Positions 56,961-64,000 of a stretch of 64,000 bases of DNA are shown in pieces. The position numbers and the translations under genes were made by a program. Numbering within the stretch: the stretch's first letter is position 1; every line of letters begins with the position of its first letter. Source of the DNA: Eublepharis macularius (lineage: Eukaryota > Chordata > Lepidosauria > Squamata > Eublepharidae); the NCBI RefSeq assembly GCF_028583425.1, contig NC_072795.1, positions 11,307,001 to 11,371,000 on the forward strand. The letters run 5' to 3'. Under the pieces are notes generated by a model. That model was not told where the DNA came from, did not search any database, and saw only the letters and a list, made by a program, of their open reading frames with translations.

Positions 56961-57737
56961 CAAGAGAAATGGCTCCCCTCGCCTTCTCCTCCTTGCTTTC
57001 CACCCTATAGCGAGGAAGGGTGTTCTTGGATCACTCCCTCCCTATTATGCACAGAAGATGCCAATCGGGGGTGGAGGGAGATGGACGGGAAGGCACATGG
57101 GTGCAGCAACAAGCCGTCCGCTTCTACTGCAGGGGTGACATTTTGTGAACGCGCAACATCGAATTCCTCCTGGCTGCCACCAGAGGGCAGTGTGGCGTCC
57201 CCTAAAATGGATGCTTCTCTTTGCTTTGTTTGTTTGTTTTATTTATTTAAAACCTGTCTTGTGATTTCCCCTTTGAGGGCTGTTCCTGATGGGGGCATAG
57301 CTTTACAGAATTACTGAGTCAGCCTGTTGGTCATCCTCTCCTTATAGCAGGAGTCTTTAGTAAGCTTTAAGGGTGTTTCCCTGTGTTTGGGGAGTCCTGT
57401 TTTTTTTAATTTAATGCAGCTGTTTGAATACCTATTGAACAAACCTGGGAATATGGGCAGGGCTTAGGAACCATTTGGGTATATTGGAAGGGGATAAGGA
57501 CTGTGCAGTGGCTTGGATACCCTGTCACCTGACTGCCAAAAAAACCTTCACATCAAACCTCTTTCTGAGCTGACATATTTCCAAACTTTTCCGTAGACTC
57601 ATAAGTGCTAGAAACTTGCTTCTCATTTAAACATTCTCGAAAGCCACCAGGCTGTCTGGCACCGTTCTCCTGGTTAGTATTACTAGATGAAAGGCAAGAT
57701 GCAGCTGCTTAGATATGCTGCACCCTCTTTTGGGGGA

Positions 57738-57902
57738 GATCCAGAGGAGTTAGCTGTGTTAGTCTGTAGTAGCAAAATAGAAAAGAGTCAGTAGCACCTT
57801 TAAGACTAACCAACTTTACTGTAGCATAAGCTTTCGAGAATCACAGTTCTCTTCGTCAGATGCAAAGTTGGTTAGTCTTAAAGGTGCTACTGGACTCTTT
57901 TC
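57738..57902 (-). mobile_element. Hammerhead-bearing short repeat, single arm, intact core
   Basis: Starts GATCCAGAGGAGTTAGCTGT and ends GGACTCTTTTC. The flanking CTCTTTTGGGGG and CTCTTATGGGGG look like a worn 12-bp duplication. Confidence 0.75.
57824..57863 (-). ncRNA. Hammerhead ribozyme motif
   Basis: On the minus strand: GCAT, CTGACGA, A, GAGAA/TTCTC hairpin, GAAAGCTT, ATGC. Core and both helices are intact. Confidence 0.65.
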
Positions 57903-58589
57903 TCTTATGGGGGGAGAACCTGGCTTTCATTTGCTTAGAAGTAAAAGTTTCTAACTCTTTTAACTGTTCTGTTTGAAGCTGAAAATGTAACACTGGAGAC
58001 GCGTGAAGGCTGTGAAGCCAAGAGGCAAGCTAAAGGCGTGCCCAGGTGTCATTGTTTTTCATCTCTTGTGAGTTGAGCCCATCTGTTTGGATTTTTCCAA
58101 GGCTGACTCAGGCTTTTCTCGTTGGCGGCTAATAGTAAGAATATCAGAGCGAGAAGCGCTTGTCCGCCAACTCTGATTTGGCATCTGCCATGGAAATGAT
58201 ATGCAGTTTGTTAATTGCATGTGCCTTAAATATGCAAGCTCGCTTTGGCTGCGTCTGTCTCAGGTATATTTTTATCTCTCTCTTAATATGTATTTCCAAA
58301 TGAGTATCTATTTAAATATTACTTCTTTTCCCCCCAGATGTTTCTGTATGGCTTTATTCCTTCGTATGCGGAAAGCTCAGAGTTCATCTGGTTAAAGAAG
58401 AAATTTACGTGATACTTTAATGCAATCTTCTCCTGTAGATTAGAATGTGCAGGCTGCACAAATGGATTCTTTCAGTGGAATCTCTGTGTTTGTTCCTTTT
58501 TAAAAAAGTGTCTAGTTCTCATGGCTATGGAAGAACAGGGAGTCATCCAGGCCCCCACTGATGTCATGACGTTTCCGTGGACTTAAATG

Positions 58590-59060
58590 ATGAGTGGGCA
58601 TTATTTATTATTTTATTCACGTGGTTTATAGTCCGCCTTTCTCTCTGAGACTCAAGGCGGATTACACAGTGTAAGTCAATACGATCAGTGGCTGGGATAT
58701 CCAATAAACAGTACAATAAGGTTTGGATTGCAGAAGTTTGAAAGCAACTAGAAATCTGATACTAAGCTGTAAACAATGTGGGAACAAGGCGTAAGCAATT
58801 AAACATGACATGTTAAACAGCACAGAAGTAACCTAGTAGGAACATTCTTACAGCAACAGTACACAGTAGTATAGTCTGCAGTCTCTATCCCTTTACCAAA
58901 GCGGTTTTTTGATCTTTTTCCTTACGGTGTATCCCTTCTGCCTCTGTGTTTAAAAAAAAAAAACCTAGACAATTCAGTTTTGCATAGATTGTAGAAAGCC
59001 AGGAGAATGCTGTCTTTCTCATCAAGAACGTCATTCCATAAGGTGGAGGTCACATCAGAG
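58590..59060 (-). repeat. LINE 3' fragment, inverted
   Basis: TTATAGTCCGCCTTTCTCTC followed by TCAAGGCGGATTACACAGTG is an inverted LINE 3' end of the same group as 9255-9730. Confidence 0.55.
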
Positions 59061-59479
59061 AATTACCTGCTGTAAGCATCGCTGTGTGAACTTCTTGTGT
59101 CTTTTGGAGCCACCACACCATTCCTCCGGGCCTCCAGCCAGGTTCCCTTGATGGATGCATCAGACTGCCCTTTGCATCAGATTTTCTGTTTATGGCACAC
59201 CATGGTCTGGGTTTGTGCAGTTTAATCTGGGGGCGGGCAGGTGGACGGGCCCCGTTCTGCAGCAAGGGGCAGTCTAGCTGGCCTCTCCTAGTTCGACAAT
59301 TCCATGCACACATCTTGGCCAGCAAATGGCACTGCTTTGGTTTGTTTGAAACACGTCTGTCCTGCCTTTGGGAATTCATAAGGTGGTTTCCAGCAACGAG
59401 CCGCTGAAAACACTCCTAGAAAATGCCACAAGATAAAGCCACCGACAACACAAAAGGCAACAGAGAAAGCAGCCGAAGC

Positions 59480-60060
59480 CTCCCCACAGCCCCTGATGGC
59501 TTCATTGATTTGCTACTCCAGTCAGTCCTAGGGAGAGGGAGCCGGAGAAATCTCCCTTGGAAAGGAGTTCCGTAGTTTGGGTGCCACCACTGAGAAGGCC
59601 CGGTCTCATGTCGACACCCACCACAAGGATGTACAGATCGGGGTCACCTCTGATGAGCAGGAGAAGGGAGGTCCAGGTCTCCTTATCCCAGACTGGTTTG
59701 GTCCTTAAAGTCCAAAACCAGCTCTTTGACTTGGTCCCGGAAGCCAACCAGCAGTCAGTTCAGGTTGATGTAAAAGATAAGAACATAAGAAGAGCCCCAT
59801 TGGATCACAGCAGTGGTGCGTCTAGTCCAGCATCCTGTCCCACCCACACAATGGCCAACCAGTTACTCTGGAGGATCAACACAGAGGCCGAGGCCTTCCC
59901 CTGACATTGCCTCCTGCCACTGCTGTTCAGAGGTTGACTGCCTTTGAATGCGGAGGTTCTCTTTAGTCCCCATGGCTAGCAGCCGCTGATAGACCCATCC
60001 TCCATGAATCTGCCTAATCCCCTTTTAAAGCAGTGTGTGCCTGTGGCTTAGTTGGATATT
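59480..60060 (-). repeat. CR1/L2-like LINE 3' fragment, inverted
   Basis: The complement of 59770-60050 matches the 3' region at 42000-42390 (GAACATAAGAAGAGCC, CTAGCAGCCGCTGATAGACC). The adjoining 59500-59750 is a related inverted LINE segment. Confidence 0.6.
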
Positions 60061-60084
60061 TGAAGCAAATGATTTTTCTGAAGA

Positions 60085-60310
60085 AAGCTTATGTACATCT
60101 TTATCCCGGCACGCCTCTTAGGAGCTCAAGATGGCGTGTGTCATTCTCACCGCCTATGTTTTATCCTCTCAACAGCCCTGTGAGGTAGTGTAAGCTGCCA
60201 GAGGGTGACTGGCCCAAGGTCACCCGGCAAGCTTCACAGCAGAGGGAGATTTAAACTGGGACCATCCCAGGTCCCGGTCTGACACCCTATCCCACCTGCT
60301 GTTTGCCAGA
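60085..60310 (-). repeat. tRNA-derived SINE, inverted
   Basis: CAACAGCCCTGTGAGGTAGT and GGTGACTGGCCCAAGGTCAC are the complement of the SINE at 21818. Confidence 0.65.
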
Positions 60311-61205
60311 CCCGGCAGAGGTCGGAGTTGGCCTGAGGCATGCAGTAGCGCACCAGTTTGGCCATCCTCGCTGCTTTCCAGCATTCAATTTGGAGTGCTT
60401 TGATCATGAAACTCGGCTTCGTGCTACCAGCTGAGCACAGCTCTGTCCCTAGAAAGCCCGGCTAGTTATGCAATCTCGATCTGCGGCTCGTCCCCCGCCC
60501 GCCTCTCTGTAGCCAAGCAGGGTCTCTGCTTCTGCCTTGCCTCACATGGTATATCTTTGTTGCTTCATCGGACCTTTCTTGGGCTCTCTGCAACATCCCT
60601 CCGCCCAAATTGTAACCCACACATTAACAGAATCCGGGCGTATGGGTTGGGGAAAGCACCAGCCGGGGAGAAGAGGGACTCTAAGCCCACATTAATCCTA
60701 CCTGATGCTTTATCTTTCTGATCCAGCGGCCGCTGCTGCGGCTGTAGCTTTTAACCTGGTAGTTCCTTAATCTGATATTGGGAGAGAGACTAGCGTTTCC
60801 AAGCAGGTTGGGATTAACTGGGTCTAATCGCCTGATCCTGTTAGAGGGATCGGTCTGCCTGATATGTGATTAACGGCAGCCACATTCCTGCTCCGCTGGG
60901 AAATTGGGGGGTGAGGAGTGGGGGTGAGTTGAGAGTTGCACGATTTGTGGGACTGTGGTGGCTCCTCTGTCAAGCCAGGAATGGCAGGATTCTGTCTGCT
61001 GAGTCACAGAAAAGATCCCCTTGTGAGTATTATCCACCGCTCCTTTCCATGTGCATGCGCCAGGGTTTCCCCATCCGTCTTCTCGCACTGTACTAAAAAC
61101 ACTTTTTGACACTGCTCAGATTTGGGGGTTCAGGTAGGCATATGGGGCGATAGGAAGGGCTCTTCTTTTTTGAAGAGGCCTACTGGCTACCCCCCCCCCC
61201 CCACC
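60311..61205 (+). other. EEF1AKMT4 intron or intergenic stretch without recognised features
   Basis: I see no coding block, RNA gene or known repeat here, only a poly-C run near 61190. Confidence 0.4.
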
Positions 61206-61495
61206 AGAGCCCTGTGGCGCAGAGTGGTAAGCTGCAGTACTGCAGCCCAAGCTCTGCTCACGACCTGAGTTCGATCCTGGCGGAAGCCGGCTCAAAATTG
61301 ACTCAGCCTTCCATCCTTCCAAAGTCAGTAAAATGAGTACCCGGTTTCCTGGGGGTAAAGCGTAGACAACTGGGGAAGGGAATGGCAAACCACCCCTAAC
61401 AAAAAAAAGTCTGCCAAGAAAACGTCGTGATGCGACATCCTCCATGAGTCAGTAATGACTTGGTGCTTGCACAGGTGCTTGCACTACCTTTATCT
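61206..61495 (+). repeat. tRNA-derived SINE (Sauria-SINE-like)
   Basis: The head GCCCTGTGGCGCAGAGTGGT and B-box-like GAGTTCGATCCTGGC are followed by the body GACTCAGCCTTCCATCCTTC, ending in TTGGTGCTTGCACAGGTGCT. Confidence 0.75.
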
Positions 61496-62046
61496 TTTAC
61501 CTGCTGGCTACCCCACTCCATGTTCCGAGGTCACTGTGCAACCTGCCGGATCAGGCCTTGATGCATACTGGGCAAAGGGCACTTCCCACAGCAGATGCCG
61601 CATCAAATTCAGCCCAGTGCAAAGCAAGCAGCGGGCGCCTCCCAAAGCCCGTCTGAGAGTTCAGAACATGCCGATACAGGTGGATTCCTTGCCGGTGTGA
61701 TCTGTGGCACAATATTCATAAAAATGATTATGCCCAGGCTTAAATATTTGGAGGAGTGATATAATGCAAAGCCCCTTGGGTCTGAAGAACTTGTGAGGTT
61801 ATCTTCAAAGCAAAGGGAAGGGCAGAGGCCCGGGTGCAACAGCGAAATGGCGCTCTGGCCTGAGAGGTCGAGACAAAGGCTTCACAGGCGAGATTTGTTC
61901 GTTTGTTCAGGATACTTCTGTGCCGCCTCATCAGAGTCCTGCTGGAGGCCGCTTGCAATTGAAAAACATTGCAGTACAGAAACAAGCCAGTGGATGCAAG
62001 CGGCATAAAAGCAGTCAGGCAAAAGAAGTAAACTCTTAAAAAACTG

Positions 62047-62271
62047 CAAAATAGTAGAGTCCAGTAGCACCTTTCAGACGAACCAACTTTATTGCAGCAT
62101 AAGCTTTCGAGAACCACAGCTCTCTTCGTCAGATGCATCGTCAGATGCATCTGATGAAGAGAGCTATGGTTCTCTAAAGCTTATGCTTCAATAAAGTTGA
62201 TTAGTCTCAAAGATGCAATGGACTTTTTACTATTTAGCAACTACAGACTAACACGGTTAACTCCTCTGGAT
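62047..62271. mobile_element. Hammerhead-bearing short repeat, head-to-head dimer
   Basis: CTTAAAAAACTG (62035-62046) and CTTAAAAAGCTG (62272-62283) flank it. The left arm is inverted with an intact core (62097-62136, minus); the right arm has a changed base in GAAA. It landed beside the LINE at 62284. Confidence 0.8.
62097..62136 (-). ncRNA. Hammerhead ribozyme motif
   Basis: On the minus strand: GCAT, CTGACGA, A, GAGAGC/GTTCTC hairpin, GAAAGCTT, ATGC, cleavage expected between 62101 and 62100. Helix I is perfect. Confidence 0.65.
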
Positions 62272-62283
62272 CTTAAAAAGCTG

Positions 62284-63200
62284 GTAAGATAAAAAACTCC
62301 TAATAAAAAGACTAGGTAAAAAGACTGCCTGGCGCTTGAAAGAAAGTGAAGGAGGTGCCTGAAGAGCCTTGAGGGGAGGGCCTTCCAAAGGTAAAGTGCC
62401 ACCACAGAAAATGCCCTGTCTCTAGTTGCCACTTGCCTTGCCTCTGAAGGCAGGGGCACAGAGAGCAGGGCGTGGGAGGCATATTTTTGCTGGCAGTCTG
62501 GATAGTACGGGAGGAGACAGTCCTTCGGGTACTTTGTCTCATAGGTATTTAGAGCCTTAAAGGTGAGAACCAGCACTGTGAACTATGCCTGCAAACCAGT
62601 GCAGATAGGTTTGATACAATCCCTGTACGGTCGTTGCATTTTGGACCAATTGAAGTTTCTGGGCTGTTTTCAAGCGTAGCCCCACGTAGAACATATCACA
62701 GTAATCTAACTTGTGATGTGATCAGAGCATGGGCCACCGTGGCTAAATCACACGTTTCAAGGAACGGCCGTAGCTGGCAAAGCAGCCAAAGATGATAAAA
62801 GGCACTATGGCCACGGAGAAGATGTGAGCCTCCAAGTGTCGGCCAAGATCCAGTAGCGCTCCTAACCTGTGAACCTGCTTCTCCAGTGGGACTGTTGCCT
62901 GCTCCAGGACAAGGCAGCTCTGCAGTCCCCAAGTAACATCCCCTTTTATTGACAGCACCTCAGTCTTGTCTGAGCTTCAGTTTACTCTGCTTCAGTTCAC
63001 TGGCACTTGTCCACACCATTGCTTTATTCAGGTGTCTCTTCGGCACTTCCCCAGACCCACCTGGCTTCACCGTAAAGGAGCAGTAGAGCTGGGTGTCATC
63101 CGCATATTGGTGGCTCCTCACTCCGAATTCTCTATGACCCCCCTCTGGGAGAACCCCTTGTTCAATGGCAAGCCAGTCCAAGAGTCCCATTTCAGCACCG
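62284..63200 (-). repeat. CR1/L2-superfamily LINE with reverse-transcriptase remnant, inverted
   Basis: The minus strand encodes SHQYADDTQLYCSFTVKPGG, the YADD catalytic motif of this LINE group, then MVWTSASELKQSKLKLRQDK, and further on LVLTFKALNTYETKYPKDCL. The frame changes several times, so it is dead. It is the longest LINE copy in the window (about 0.9 kb). Confidence 0.8.
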
Positions 63201-63960
63201 GAGACGTGGCTGCTTTGCCAAACCCCTTCGAAACTGCAAAATTCTCTTATGCGTCCTTGAATAAAATAAACCCATTTCCGATGGAAATCGCAACTGGGAG
63301 CATTCGGTATTTCACGCGCAACCCAGTTGCAGTGATAAGATCAGCTGGTTTTGCTTGAGGTATGTTCTGCAACGAGACTTGCCCCCTTGATCTTGCCCGT
63401 ATGTCTTATCCCACTCGAGTCTCCAACCGTACTCTACTTCCACAGTGGCAATGCTGGCTAGGCAAGAGACTAAAGGCAAGGTGCTTCTGTATCTTTGAGA
63501 GACTTGTGGTGCAGTCATGTGCAAACTTACTCCAGTATAAGCCCATTGATTTCAGTGGGCTTAGACTGCAGTAACTCTGCATAGAGCCAAGTTTCTCTGA
63601 TCCAAACGGCCTGGAAGCAGGCAGGTTGCTTTTTTCTGGTTGACGGAGCAGCTCCAGCGTCACATAAACGTCCTGCCACATTGCTTGACACACTTTATAA
63701 TTTGATATTAAGACAGTTTGATAAAGATAATTGGTAGGTTGGGTAAATAATTAGCGAAACAGATTGTATAATGTGGAAATATCGGTATAAAGTCAATACT
63801 GTTATTGAAAGGTAAAGTATAAGGTAATGATATACAGAAGGGAAATAAGAATTTTTTCTTTCTTCTTGTTCAAGATAAGGAATAGAAATAGGTTAGGTCC
63901 ATGTTAATCAGTTATATTCAGAAATAAGCAGTGATATTGTTAATAATTGTTATTGTATTG
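63201..63960 (+). other. Unassigned stretch
   Basis: Contains a short inverted repeat near 63525-63590 (TATAAGCCCATTGATTTCAG / GTGGGCTTAGACTG) that belongs to a small repeat also seen at 50020-50070, 50205-50298 and 50512-50583. Nothing else is recognised. Confidence 0.4.
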
Positions 63961-64000
63961 TCGAAGGCTTTCACGGCCGGAGAACGATGGTTGTTGTGGG
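63961..64000 (-). mobile_element. Penelope-like element terminus, cut by the window edge
   Basis: TCGAAGGCTTTCACGGCCGG followed by AGAACGATGG equals the terminal sequence at 1163. The rest lies beyond the window. Confidence 0.75.

Overview
The window is nuclear DNA from a squamate reptile, most likely a lizard. Two things point there. First, the repeat landscape combines Penelope-like elements, CR1/L2-type LINEs, RTE/BovB and L1 remnants, tRNA-derived and 5S rRNA-derived SINEs, many palindromic MITEs, a Helitron and hAT elements. Second, the gene order VWA5B2 - ALG3 - EEF1AKMT4 is the one I know from human 3q27.1. Coding exons make up only a few percent of the sequence.

Layout. (1) Positions 1-37,317, plus strand: the 3' three quarters of VWA5B2, as 17 coding exons between 2,744 and 37,317. 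The exons joined without a phase conflict, and the 5' exons lie upstream of the window. (2) Positions 38,710-49,659, minus strand: a complete nine-exon ALG3 (440 residues), tail-to-tail with VWA5B2. Its seventh intron looks like a minor-spliceosome (U12-type) AT-AC intron. (3) Positions 49,660-50,856: a CpG-rich head-to-head promoter interval. (4) Positions 50,857-51,034, plus strand: the first coding exon of EEF1AKMT4 (the upstream part of the EEF1AKMT4/ECE2 locus). The remaining 13 kb is its first intron, or sequence beyond it, and is filled with repeats.

Mobile DNA. The most interesting non-genic signal is a set of repeats carrying the conserved core of the hammerhead self-cleaving ribozyme (CUGANGA - helix II - GAAA - short palindromic helix III - UH). 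They fall into Penelope-like copies (1,163; 6,526-7,601; 18,950-20,015; window end), a short repeat family of 165-240 bp (17,322; 47,796; 51,793; 57,738; 62,047, with older relatives elsewhere), and a degenerate third type near 1,400. Penelope and short copies share 12-15 bp target-site duplications and often sit as head-to-head inverted dimers. The short repeats are therefore probably non-autonomous passengers of the Penelope machinery, comparable to retrozymes. Other items are a palindromic TIR element whose right arm has grown into nine copies of a 103-bp minisatellite and which was later hit by a Penelope insertion, a Helitron with both diagnostic termini, a solo LTR with a 5-bp duplication, and SINE-in-SINE nests.

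How the genes relate. ALG3 is the ER mannosyltransferase that starts the luminal phase of lipid-linked oligosaccharide assembly. EEF1AKMT4 is a lysine methyltransferase acting on elongation factor 1A. VWA5B2 is a VIT/VWA-domain protein of unknown function. They are neighbours by ancient synteny, and I see no sign of a shared pathway. All exon limits come from reading splice sites by eye and comparing with remembered human proteins; no alignment was run.
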